From Holosporaceae bacterium (lineage in GTDB: Bacteria; Pseudomonadota; Alphaproteobacteria; UBA3830), in assembly GCA_031257475.1 (NCBI GenBank), contig JAIROP010000016.1, forward strand, positions 1 to 47,354: 47,354 nucleotides of DNA, in the 5' to 3' direction. The notes below the pieces were generated by a model. The model was given only the letters and a program-made list of their open reading frames with translations. It was not told the DNA's origin and did no database searches. Positions 16,390 through 25,054 of this stretch are shown in pieces. Within the stretch, counting starts at the first letter, position 1. Each line of letters starts with the position of its first letter. The translations under genes and the position numbers were made by a program.

Positions 16390-19300
16390 TTAGTACCGGT
16401 ATTTCCAACTGATACCGGCCTCTCCCTTGGTATTCGTCTTAAGGGATATGCTTGGAGTGAGGGAAAAATCCACATCAAATGAGGATTCGTTGCCTTTTTT
16501 GTTCACACTTATGTAGACATTATCGTGAATGTATTTGCCAGCGCTCATATTCATATTGTTCTGTGTCGAGGAACTTTGAGTATTGGAATATAGGGAGTTC
16601 GATTTATTTTCCGAACCTGCAAAGGATATACTGTCGACCACGCCAATCTTTTGAAAAGTATTTAACACGGAAAAAATGTAGCCTCCTCTATTCAGACTTG
16701 CAACGGCGTGAGCCAACTCTGCCGCCTCTCCCAGGGTTAGATACTTGGATTCCTTGCCGAACAGCATCTTCGACAGAATTATATCCTGGGTGTAGCTGGG
16801 ATTTGAGTATAGATTAAAGGATACACCACTAGTTGGGCTGTTATTTATGTCCAGCCCGACACTAACATCTCCGAAATTCCGCTGACACTTGAAGGCAGCT
16901 TCCGGGTTGTAGGGAAACTCACGGAGAAAGGATACCTTGCCATGAACCACTTTCATGCGTCGTCCAAACAAATCCACTCTGCCGCTGGACAGTAGTAAGT
17001 CTCCCACGAGTGTTCCTCTATCCTGATGGGTCAATAGCGACATATCCCCCAAAAGATGCATTTCAAAAATGTTCCCAACAAATTTAATATTCTGACAATG
17101 CATGGAAATTTCGTATTGGAAAAAATCTTTCCTTTCATCGTTTGACTTTTTTTTGCTGAAGTAGGGATCATTTTCAATTTTAATGTTAAGCCACTCATCC
17201 TCGGTTGTGAAATCCTCTATTTCGCAACGAGGAACAGTGACTTTTCCTCGGAGAATCATGTTGTTAATTGGACCACTCATAGTGCCTTCTCCCAGTATAT
17301 CAACCTTTAGGCCATCGGAATATAGCAGGGAGAAATCATCAAACTTCAGCTGAAGATTGGTGTTTATATTGGGAATAATTCCATCGAAAAATACACGACC
17401 ATTTCCCCGAACAATGGCTTTTTTCTTTTTATGATCAATGAATTCTCCTTTTAATACCTCCAGGCTGTTTCCACTTCCGATAAGAGAAATATCTCCATTG
17501 CACAGCAGGACAGATCCAATGGCAATGTAGGCGTTCTGCATGGCTCCCTTTCCTGAAATAACAGGATTGTCGAAGGTGCCATCCAGGTGGAAATCACAAA
17601 GGACATGGCCCCGCAGATCCGCGTTGTCTGGCAATTCCAACATCCTTTCCAGATGTGTATCAATCTTGACGAGACAATCTAAAAGATTATTTTTTATTTT
17701 CAATATTCTCATATCATTTTTAATTAGAATTGGTAGAAATGCTGTAATGTCTATGAAATCTTTGCCATTTTTTTGATTAGCACTGATTTTAGTTCCATTT
17801 CTATCTATTTTTACATGTACCTGCAAATTTCGGCCATGGGCAGTCAGATTCGCAAGAGACAGATCTCCATCTCCAACAAAAATATCATTTTCAGATTTCA
17901 GAGAAAGATTTCCATTTAAACGACAGGAGAAAAAGCGATGATTAAATAACAACAAAAAATTATCCAGAGGAAATGAAGAAAAATTACAAACTATTTTCCT
18001 ATTATCGCAGATTATTTTGGCTTCTCCGGGTTTTTTGCCGTCAAGAATTTCACAGCGGACCTGATAATCAGTATTGCCAATGTCCACGACACATTGACTA
18101 ACTTTTATTTTTCCTTTTGGAAGAGTTATCTGCCCTTCATCGAGCGATATTTTTTGTAAAGATTTATCGATTATTCCAGATGCTTTCAGCCGACCGTTCC
18201 CGTTTACCAGAGCGGTTAATTTCAACTGTCCGTTTGAACTTTTTGCATCAATATTTTTCAGACGTATGCCGAGTATTTTTGCTTTTTTAATTGTCGTAGA
18301 AAAATTATCTCCATCAACAGAAAAGTTCAGAGATTTAATCTCTTGATTGTTAAAAATCAACTGTGGAAAATTCCCACAGGCGACAATTTTTTTGTTTTTA
18401 TATTCAAGATTGCCGGAACCAGCTCCAGCTAGAGGAAGAATTTTCTGAAAAAAATCCAATTGGCTAAAATTAAATTCACAGCGCAGATCGTCCAAATTGG
18501 AAAACGGTTTCAGAGATCTCAAAAAACCTTTTGGACTTTTGAGTTCTAGTTTTTTCACCAAAAAGGAACCAGCCATGGCAATGGTTGATGCAATTTCGAA
18601 ACCTCGACCGAATAAAATGATGTTGGCGTGTTTATTTTCATCCACATCACAGTGAAAATTAGAAAAATCAAAACCGGCAACAGATACCCAGTCAATATTC
18701 CCATCAATGTGGGCTCTGCCTGATTCGTAGTGGCAGACGGCATCTCCGATATGTGCATCATCTCTTTTGAAAATTACATTGGCTCGTCCTTTCACTTCAT
18801 CGTCAAAATCACAAATTATACCTAGATTGGCCTGTACTCTCCTAAAATTTTTCACAACCATCTCAGATAGGGAATGGAAATACGGCAATCGTTCCAGAAT
18901 GACTTTAGTTTCAATAAATGCTTCTCTTTTGGTCAGGTACAAATGTCCAGAGCAGGTAATCTCTGTTGGTTGAGCCTTTGAATCGTCGGTGAAATTTTTG
19001 TAGATAAGCGTTGCCGTGGATATTTCTATGTCAAATAGAAAATTCTGATAATTACCGCTGGATAGGACACTAATCCGGTCATTTTGAAAGCCAAAAGAAT
19101 ATTTTGCAACCTGTCTTTCAGGATATTTTATTTTTAGACTTCCTCGACAGGGAAAGTTGTCCTGAACATATTCGACATCGCACCCCATGCATTCTTCATT
19201 TTTCCAATTCAGTAACACTCCCAAGCAATGTTTATCTCCAGATGAAAGACTGATTTTTGCCGAGCAAGAATCTCTATCCTTCCGTGAGTTGTAAATAAAA

Positions 19301-19728
19301 TCATCCAGAAGATAGGTTTTATCTCCCCTCCGAATAATTCCGCTCTGCAGAGACAAATCCTTCAAACAAAATCTAACATTTCGCATCCATGGGATGATGG
19401 CTTTGAGCTTGCTCCCATCGAAACCTCCGCTGGTCGGCACTTTGGCGGAAAGCTTACTGATGCGTATTGTTGCCCTATCCCAACATTCATCAAGGATCAA
19501 ATCCTGAAGCTGCAATTCCATGCCATCGAGCAGACGAATGGATATTTCACGAATTTGATTTCCATGCAATCCCTTGATTTTAACTGTTACTTCAGGCAGA
19601 AGATTGGAAATTCCGTTCAGCAATAAACTCCGCCCGAAATCCGTTGCCAACATTCCAACGGAAACTGCAGCAATTGTCATTACCACATATATTTTTCTGA
19701 AAAACCTTCCGCGGATGTGAGTTTTCAA
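16390..19728 (-). CDS. tamB: TamB-like translocation/assembly module protein (DUF490 domain)
   Basis: Large envelope-spanning protein that works with TamA in outer-membrane assembly and, by current models of AsmA-like proteins, lipid transfer. One N-terminal membrane helix (VVMTIAAVSVGMLATDFG) is followed by about 1000 residues of repetitive beta-strand-rich sequence. The C-terminal TamB domain begins near residue 790 and contains VGDLLLSSGRVDLFGRRMKV and ILSKMLFGKESKYLTLGEAA. The end ISWKYRY has the aromatic terminus of the family. Length (1112) is normal. The start overlaps the tamA stop by four bases. An inverted repeat (CCGGTAT / ATACCGG, about 16395-16417) lies in its last codons, at the convergence with the Por operon; it lacks a T-run, so a terminator role is uncertain. 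Confidence 0.9.
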   Translation of the reverse strand: MKTHIRGRFFRKIYVVMTIAAVSVGMLATDFGRSLLLNGISNLLPEVTVKIKGLHGNQIREISIRLLDGMELQLQDLILDECWDRATIRISKLSAKVPTSGGFDGSKLKAIIPWMRNVRFCLKDLSLQSGIIRRGDKTYLLDDFIYNSRKDRDSCSAKISLSSGDKHCLGVLLNWKNEECMGCDVEYVQDNFPCRGSLKIKYPERQVAKYSFGFQNDRISVLSSGNYQNFLFDIEISTATLIYKNFTDDSKAQPTEITCSGHLYLTKREAFIETKVILERLPYFHSLSEMVVKNFRRVQANLGIICDFDDEVKGRANVIFKRDDAHIGDAVCHYESGRAHIDGNIDWVSVAGFDFSNFHCDVDENKHANIILFGRGFEIASTIAMAGSFLVKKLELKSPKGFLRSLKPFSNLDDLRCEFNFSQLDFFQKILPLAGAGSGNLEYKNKKIVACGNFPQLIFNNQEIKSLNFSVDGDNFSTTIKKAKILGIRLKNIDAKSSNGQLKLTALVNGNGRLKASGIIDKSLQKISLDEGQITLPKGKIKVSQCVVDIGNTDYQVRCEILDGKKPGEAKIICDNRKIVCNFSSFPLDNFLLLFNHRFFSCRLNGNLSLKSENDIFVGDGDLSLANLTAHGRNLQVHVKIDRNGTKISANQKNGKDFIDITAFLPILIKNDMRILKIKNNLLDCLVKIDTHLERMLELPDNADLRGHVLCDFHLDGTFDNPVISGKGAMQNAYIAIGSVLLCNGDISLIGSGNSLEVLKGEFIDHKKKKAIVRGNGRVFFDGIIPNINTNLQLKFDDFSLLYSDGLKVDILGEGTMSGPINNMILRGKVTVPRCEIEDFTTEDEWLNIKIENDPYFSKKKSNDERKDFFQYEISMHCQNIKFVGNIFEMHLLGDMSLLTHQDRGTLVGDLLLSSGRVDLFGRRMKVVHGKVSFLREFPYNPEAAFKCQRNFGDVSVGLDINNSPTSGVSFNLYSNPSYTQDIILSKMLFGKESKYLTLGEAAELAHAVASLNRGGYIFSVLNTFQKIGVVDSISFAGSENKSNSLYSNTQSSSTQNNMNMSAGKYIHDNVYISVNKKGNESSFDVDFSLTPSISLKTNTKGEAGISWKYRY

Positions 19729-21632
19729 AATGCCTGTCCCAAACTCATTACAAATTGTACTCTGGAGTCCACTCCTCTTCTCCTTTTTATTGGAAAGGCC
19801 AAATCAGCCCTTATGGGACCGATGCTTGTAAAATACCTAACGCCGATTCCAACGGCATAAAACCAGCGTTTTTTTTCCGTCTGTAAATAGGCATGGCGAG
19901 AGCGATTTTGGAAAACCCTGGCACCATCGAAGAACAAAACACCGCCGAAATTTTCGGTAAATCGTCTTCGAATTTCTGAATTAAACTCCAATGAGGCTTT
20001 CCCTCCCATCGGAGTCTCTTCGCCGATGACCATCTCTGTGGCCATTTGATGTGCATATCCTCTTATGGAATTCATACCTCCAGCATAAATTCTTTGATCT
20101 ACAGGAATTACATCAATCTTTTGCCCAAAAACAGACCTTCTGATCAAATTAAAAGCCATAACCGTTCGTTTCAAATCATCCAGAGGATGATTATATGAAC
20201 AGCTGATATCGAGCGCTTTCAATGTGCCAATGGCGGAATGTTTAAAAAAGATTTCTGAAAATTTTGAAATGATACGATATCCGGATGTGGGATTTAGCCA
20301 ATCGTCAGTACGATCAACAAGGAGTTCCAGTGGAATCGAAAAAGTATCATACTTTTTCCCCATGTCGGTGTTGCGAAAAAATACTTCACAGGCGTCAACA
20401 TAGTCGGTCTCCACATTTCCCCCCATTCTAACAACACAATAATTGGCAACCGGGTAGGAAAATCTAGCAGATATTTGATCGTTTTTCCTAAAGAAGACAT
20501 TGGTCAGCTCCTGCCGACGGGCAATACTGTAGTCTGCCGTATTATTTTTCAAAAACACATCCGGCTGGAACAGCGCTGCTTCAAAGGCATAGTCTGTTCT
20601 CTTCTCCTTCACCCTAAGTGGAGTGCCCTCGACTGTGAACCGCAGCTTTTCACCTCCACCAAATGCGTTATTGTTGACCCAGGCGAATCTGGCAATGATG
20701 GATTTCAACTTTTTTTGCGTCTGTGATTTTTTGTCAAAATTCATACTGTTGGCGCTGGAGTAAAGAAGGCCAACATCTATGGTGTGCTTTTTATCCTCTT
20801 TCACCTCAATACTCATTGGAATTTGATCTCCACTGATGGCTTTTTCCTGTGGGGTTATTTTCGTCTCCGAGAAAATTTGACTACTCATCAGAACCTCTGT
20901 GGTGGATTCCACCTTGGATATGTCGAAAAGATCTCCATTTTGCCATGTAATTCTATTTTTAATAAAATCCTCGGTGATTCCCGGAAAAGCTTTTATCTCT
21001 ACGCTCGCAAAAAAAACCTTTCTGCCGGGATTAATTGTTAAATGAAGGGTTGCCTCGTTTGTCTCATGATTTAAAACGACTCGTTTTTCTATAATTTCTG
21101 GCTTAAAAAATCCATTTCTTTGTAAATCCTTAACGGCAAACCCTATAAAAGACTTGATTTCCTCGATGGACGCCTTAAATCTACGCAGATTTTTCTGTAA
21201 AAACTCTTCGTTACGTTGATTAAATTCATTATCCTGATTCATGTAGTGTACATCTAATTTCAGATTAAATTTATTCCCAAGATCCACATGGATTTTTACT
21301 TTGACTGGGTTGCGGTCAATGATGTCATAGCGAACACTGGCGTTATAGAATCCTAGAATATGTGCTTTCTTCTGGATAATTTCAACATCGTCACTGAGTC
21401 GTCCTTTCAGTGCTTTCATGCTGGTTACAGTTTTTTGCTGCTGGGAAAAGGTTCGCAATTCTTTAATTGCAACCATGATTTGTGATTCTGAAATCATGTC
21501 AGAAATGGTTTCCACGATATTTTGATCTTTCTTTAAAATTAATTCCACCCGGTAGTGAAAATCATGAAAATCCGGTTCATAGGCGAAAATATCCACCACC
21601 AGAAAAAAGAACGGTAAAATTCTTAACACCAT
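19725..21632 (-). CDS. tamA: TamA-like Omp85 family outer membrane protein
   Basis: Outer-membrane partner of TamB. A short signal peptide (MVLRILPFFFLVVDIFA) is followed by POTRA domains (about residues 20-250; for example FFASVEIKAFPGITEDFIKN and TWQNGDLFDISKVE). A 16-strand barrel follows, with the Omp85 surface-antigen features RIYAGGMNSIRGYAHQM and VFFDGARVFQ. The C-terminal strands are YAVGIGVRYFTSIGPIRADL and QFVMSLGQAF, ending in the expected aromatic Phe. Length (635) is slightly above E. coli TamA. It overlaps tgt upstream by ten bases and tamB downstream by four. BamA is the alternative, but BamA is longer with five POTRAs, and the adjacent tamB favours TamA. Confidence 0.92.
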   Translation of the reverse strand: MVLRILPFFFLVVDIFAYEPDFHDFHYRVELILKKDQNIVETISDMISESQIMVAIKELRTFSQQQKTVTSMKALKGRLSDDVEIIQKKAHILGFYNASVRYDIIDRNPVKVKIHVDLGNKFNLKLDVHYMNQDNEFNQRNEEFLQKNLRRFKASIEEIKSFIGFAVKDLQRNGFFKPEIIEKRVVLNHETNEATLHLTINPGRKVFFASVEIKAFPGITEDFIKNRITWQNGDLFDISKVESTTEVLMSSQIFSETKITPQEKAISGDQIPMSIEVKEDKKHTIDVGLLYSSANSMNFDKKSQTQKKLKSIIARFAWVNNNAFGGGEKLRFTVEGTPLRVKEKRTDYAFEAALFQPDVFLKNNTADYSIARRQELTNVFFRKNDQISARFSYPVANYCVVRMGGNVETDYVDACEVFFRNTDMGKKYDTFSIPLELLVDRTDDWLNPTSGYRIISKFSEIFFKHSAIGTLKALDISCSYNHPLDDLKRTVMAFNLIRRSVFGQKIDVIPVDQRIYAGGMNSIRGYAHQMATEMVIGEETPMGGKASLEFNSEIRRRFTENFGGVLFFDGARVFQNRSRHAYLQTEKKRWFYAVGIGVRYFTSIGPIRADLAFPIKRRRGVDSRVQFVMSLGQAF

Positions 21633-22798
21633 TTGTCCTTCACGTACTTTAGATTTTTGTTAATTATTCCACCACGAATTTCTTCCATTAATCTGTTCAT
21701 AAATCGCACATTATGTATGGTTATGGCAGATGGAGCCAGAAGTTCACGTGCCTTGAGTAAATAGTGCAAATAGGCGCGCGAAAAATTTTTGCAGGTAAAA
21801 CAGTCACAGTCCGGTTCGATGGGATCATCATCCACTGAGCAGCTGGCCGACCATAAATTGATATGTTCTCTGGAGGAGTCGCCAGTTCTGTGGCAAACTT
21901 TCACAAGGGCGTTTCCATGTCTCGCAATCCTGGTGGGATGCACGCAATCAAAGGTGTCTATTCCCAAAGCTACTCCCCTGAAAATGTCTGCAATTCCGCC
22001 TATGCCAAGCAGATGGATCGGCCGCACCGCATCGAGACCATCCATGGCCATTTCCACCACTTCATACATTTGTTCCTTGCTGGCTCCCAGGGTCCCTCCA
22101 ATAGCTGTCGCGAAAAACGGATTTTCGTTGACGAACTCTGCGCTGCGTTTTCGCAAATCAAGATATACTCCTCCCTGGACCACACCATAGATAGCCTGTG
22201 AAAAATCATTTCCACGAATAAATTCCTCCAAAGATCGCTTTTCCCAGCGATGTGATCTCTCCATAGCCGCAGCTGTGTAGTTTTTATCACTGTGATATGG
22301 GGTACATTCATCAAATGCGACAATCAGATCCGCACCGAGGTTTCTCTGCGTTTCCACAGATTTCTCCGGAGTTAGTAACTGTACGTTTCCATCCCAGTAA
22401 GATTTGAATACCGCTCCTTGCTCGTTTATTTCTATTAAATTGGATGTTCCAGAACGTCTACCTTTGATTTCGTCGGCAACTGATCCGTGGCCTAGACTAA
22501 ATATTTGGAATCCGCCCGAATCGGTTAGCAATGGTCCAGGCCATCCCATAAATTTGTGCAATCCACCTCTTTTTTTTATGCTGTCTGCCCCTGGATTGGA
22601 AAATAGGTGATAGGTGTTAGACAGCACAAGCTGTGTGCCAGCATCTATGAGTTGACAGGGGAAAAGTCCTTTGACAGTGGCCTTAGTTCCGCAAAAAATA
22701 AATGCTGGCGTCTCTATTTCTCCGTGGGGCGTCTTTAGTAGACCAGCTCGCGACTTTTCATAGCAATCTATTACGTCAAACCCAAAATTTCTGTACAT
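21623..22798 (-). CDS. tgt: queuine tRNA-ribosyltransferase (tRNA-guanine transglycosylase)
   Basis: Exchanges guanine 34 of GUN-anticodon tRNAs for a 7-deazaguanine base. Substrate residues are visible: the general Asp in LLTDSGGFQIF (Asp93), DEC at residues 163-165, GVVQGG, and the nucleophile in DTFDCVHPTR (Asp284). The zinc site is Cys331, Cys333, Cys336 and His362 (DCDCFTC, later TIHNVRF). The base-pocket loop reads IGGTLGAS. The residue usually valine in preQ1-specific enzymes is glycine here (Gly238), while the neighbouring DEC cysteine is kept. The upstream yhhQ gene overlaps it by 23 bases, indicating that imported precursor or queuine is the substrate. No queF, queC, queD or queE gene is in the window. 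Confidence 0.96.
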   Translation of the reverse strand: MYRNFGFDVIDCYEKSRAGLLKTPHGEIETPAFIFCGTKATVKGLFPCQLIDAGTQLVLSNTYHLFSNPGADSIKKRGGLHKFMGWPGPLLTDSGGFQIFSLGHGSVADEIKGRRSGTSNLIEINEQGAVFKSYWDGNVQLLTPEKSVETQRNLGADLIVAFDECTPYHSDKNYTAAAMERSHRWEKRSLEEFIRGNDFSQAIYGVVQGGVYLDLRKRSAEFVNENPFFATAIGGTLGASKEQMYEVVEMAMDGLDAVRPIHLLGIGGIADIFRGVALGIDTFDCVHPTRIARHGNALVKVCHRTGDSSREHINLWSASCSVDDDPIEPDCDCFTCKNFSRAYLHYLLKARELLAPSAITIHNVRFMNRLMEEIRGGIINKNLKYVKDKWC

Positions 22799-23501
22799 AC
22801 GGTTTTCCTGACACTACAAAACCGCATAATTTTACTAGAGGAACACATAAAACAGCAACGACTAATCTGATAATGTAAGCTGCTAATATATAGGTTTTCC
22901 AGAGAACAGAAAGACTGATGGGATGCTCGGCGAAAATTATCCAGACCAAAATTGAAAAAATTCCATTATCCAAAAATGTCGAAATAGACATGGAAATGAA
23001 TGATCTCAGAGAAATACGTTTACCTTTCATCAACCTTTTGAGCAGCGAAAATATAGATATATCAACTAGTTGACCAATGGCGTAGGCAATCAGACTTGAG
23101 ATGAATAGACTCAAACATGGGGAAAATATATTTTTCAACTCCATGTGCAAATTTAGGCATTCGCCTCCATCAACAGCTGGATGCCATATGGTGATTTTCA
23201 TAATCAGCGTAAAAAAGAGATAACAAAAAAAATTAATCGCTACGCTTCTTTTGGCTATCTGAGCTCCATAATACTCTGTGAGCACGTTATCCACAACAAA
23301 AATTGTGGAAAACAGAACGGTACCGAGCGCGACTGGATGCGAAGTCAATGAATATTGGGTAAGTTTCAGCACCTGTATATTGGCGGTCACTACCACCACA
23401 GCCGAGTAGGCGAACAGCCCATTTTTTCCAAAAAGTTTAACCATTCCTAAAATGGTGAAGCAACAAACGATGAACGTCAAAAGGCTCAACAACTCAGGCA
23501 T
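22776..23501 (-). CDS. yhhQ: queuosine precursor transporter (YhhQ/VUT family, DUF165)
   Basis: Inner-membrane importer of 7-deazaguanine precursors. About six hydrophobic helices are visible, with the family motifs VVVVTANIQVLKLTQ, FSTIFVVDNVLTEYYGA (the DxxTExYG signature), SSLIAYAIGQLVDISIFSLL and SISTFLDNGIFSILVWIIFA. Length (241) is typical. It overlaps the downstream tgt, a pairing known from queuosine salvage pathways. The transported molecule could be preQ0, preQ1 or queuine; the glycine in the TGT pocket makes queuine worth considering. Confidence 0.9.
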   Translation of the reverse strand: MPELLSLLTFIVCCFTILGMVKLFGKNGLFAYSAVVVVTANIQVLKLTQYSLTSHPVALGTVLFSTIFVVDNVLTEYYGAQIAKRSVAINFFCYLFFTLIMKITIWHPAVDGGECLNLHMELKNIFSPCLSLFISSLIAYAIGQLVDISIFSLLKRLMKGKRISLRSFISMSISTFLDNGIFSILVWIIFAEHPISLSVLWKTYILAAYIIRLVVAVLCVPLVKLCGFVVSGKPYVQKFWV

Positions 23502-23537
23502 GCGTCAATTTTTCTCCTGTGTGTACTGCCGAGTAAT

Positions 23538-24401
23538 CTATTTACCGACTCTGGATCCTACCGATGCAAGATCCAGCGTATTCTGCATAAGATAGGCAAC
23601 TGTCATTGGGCCAACACCATTGGGAACTGGAGTAATGGCTCCAGCAATCTCGCTCACCGCTTCGAAAATCACATCTCCAACCACTTTCCCCGATCCATCT
23701 TGGCGATTTACCCCCACGTCTATGAGCGTAGCACCGGGTTTCACAAATTCTTTACCCAGGAAACGGGGCCTCCCGACAGCGCTGACTAGGATATCCGCGG
23801 TGCGGCATATGTCAGATATATCACGGGAATGGGAATGCAGCGTGGTCACCGTACAGTTACTGTTCAGCAGCAGCAGTGTCAGTGGCCGTCCCACGATCAG
23901 AGAGCGCCCTAAAATCACTGCGTGCAGTCCCGTTAGATCTGGATAAACCGTGCCAAGCAAATGCCGCACAGCACGAGGCGTGCACGGAATCACTCCAGTA
24001 TCTCCAGAAAACAGCCGTCCCTGGTTGATGACCGTCAACCCATCAACATCCTTGTCAGGGTGAATCTCATTTACCAATCTCCGGAATTTCAGCGAACTAG
24101 GCAGAGGAGACTGCAGGAGAATAGCATGCATGGCGTTGTCTGCGTTCAATTTTTGGATCAACTGCACAACAGCTTGTTCTGTGGTACTCTCCGGTAACCG
24201 CTCCGTGACAGACTCTATTCCCAGAAAGCGAGCCAGCTTTTCCTTCTTCGCCAGATATATTGCACTGGCCGGATCACTTCCCACGCTTATAAGAACGATC
24301 CTCGGCTTAATCCCCTGTATTTTCAGACCTTCCACCCGTTGCCGAAGACCTACACACATACTCTCGGCAATTGCTTTTCCATCAATTACTCTGGCTGTCA
24401 T
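23538..24401 (-). CDS. folD: FolD bifunctional methylene-THF dehydrogenase/cyclohydrolase
   Basis: Interconverts 5,10-methylene-THF, methenyl-THF and 10-formyl-THF using NADP. It begins MTARVIDGKAIAES at an ATG (24401) that overlaps the yggT stop as TGATG; an upstream ATG at 24440 would add an unlikely 13-residue extension. Motifs include VGSDPASAIYLAKKEKLARF with the catalytic Lys (YxxxK type), ILLQSPLP, HPDKDVDGLT, VILGRSLIVGRPLTLLLL (the usual GRSxxVGxP) and the C-terminal PVPNGVGPMTVAYLMQNT. It is a middle gene of the xseB-yggT-folD-yhhQ-tgt-tamA-tamB run. Confidence 0.96.
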   Translation of the reverse strand: MTARVIDGKAIAESMCVGLRQRVEGLKIQGIKPRIVLISVGSDPASAIYLAKKEKLARFLGIESVTERLPESTTEQAVVQLIQKLNADNAMHAILLQSPLPSSLKFRRLVNEIHPDKDVDGLTVINQGRLFSGDTGVIPCTPRAVRHLLGTVYPDLTGLHAVILGRSLIVGRPLTLLLLNSNCTVTTLHSHSRDISDICRTADILVSAVGRPRFLGKEFVKPGATLIDVGVNRQDGSGKVVGDVIFEAVSEIAGAITPVPNGVGPMTVAYLMQNTLDLASVGSRVGK

Positions 24402-24706
24402 CACATTACAAACCGCAGAAGCACGCGATCCAACATCCATTCTAAAAACGATGCCAAAAGAATGAATGCCAGCGGCGATAGATCCAGGCCTCCCATGTTC
24501 GCGGGCATACGCTCACGCACCGGCTTCTGCAGAAGTCCAGATATCGTTGCCAAGGAAGCCACCACGGAACAAACAAATTGATTGTTTACATTGAGTATGT
24601 TGGCTGTCACAAGCCAACCTAGGATGACATCGGACACTACTATGACCATCGAAAAACCAAGGACCGATTTCAGCAACATCAACGACGGAACTACAATAAT
24701 ATCCAT
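24401..24706 (-). CDS. YggT family membrane protein
   Basis: Small integral membrane protein with two or three hydrophobic segments. The family signature between helices is seen: VRERMPANMGGLDLSPLAFILLAS, matching the P-x-R-x-x-P...GG-x-D-x-SP pattern. The role is not firmly known; homologues are linked to osmotic or division functions. It starts immediately after the xseB stop (24707) and its stop overlaps the folD start, so translation is probably coupled. Confidence 0.85.
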   Translation of the reverse strand: MDIIVVPSLMLLKSVLGFSMVIVVSDVILGWLVTANILNVNNQFVCSVVASLATISGLLQKPVRERMPANMGGLDLSPLAFILLASFLEWMLDRVLLRFVM

Positions 24707-24967
24707 CTACAACTCCACTTCTTTCTGTCCCATTTCCCCATTCTTATCGAAAGATATTTGATTAATTCTTAATTGGACAGACTCCAATATGCCATCGCAG
24801 TGTTTTTTCAGTAGAACACCACGTTCGTAGAGGTCAACTGACTCCTTCAACGACGACTTTCCCTCCTCGAGCACTTTTACAATATCCTCCAGTTCTTTCA
24901 GGGCTTGTTCAAACTCCATCTGACCAATGCTCTCCTGCGCCATCATGCCTTTTCCTCTTCCCATCAT
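24707..24967 (-). CDS. xseB: exodeoxyribonuclease VII small subunit
   Basis: Small helical subunit of the XseA/XseB nuclease that degrades single-stranded DNA. The family core is EFEQALKELEDIVKVLEEGK then SLKESVDLYERGVLLKKHCD, forming the two-helix hairpin. Length is 86 with a short extension before the core; the second in-frame ATG (MEFEQAL, residue 17) is an alternative start. It is the first gene of the run ending in tamB. xseA is not in the window. Confidence 0.9.
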   Translation of the reverse strand: MMGRGKGMMAQESIGQMEFEQALKELEDIVKVLEEGKSSLKESVDLYERGVLLKKHCDGILESVQLRINQISFDKNGEMGQKEVEL

Positions 24968-25054
24968 TTATACACAGACTAAGGATACTCAAATCCGGGG
25001 TGTCAAAACAATAGGGTTATTTGAAAAAAATAATTTTGATTAAAAACCATGCAA

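Noticed and set aside
16395-16417. Bidirectional terminator between the Por operon and tamB (CCGGTAT / ATACCGG)
   Set aside because: The stem lies inside tamB codons and has no T-run on either strand.
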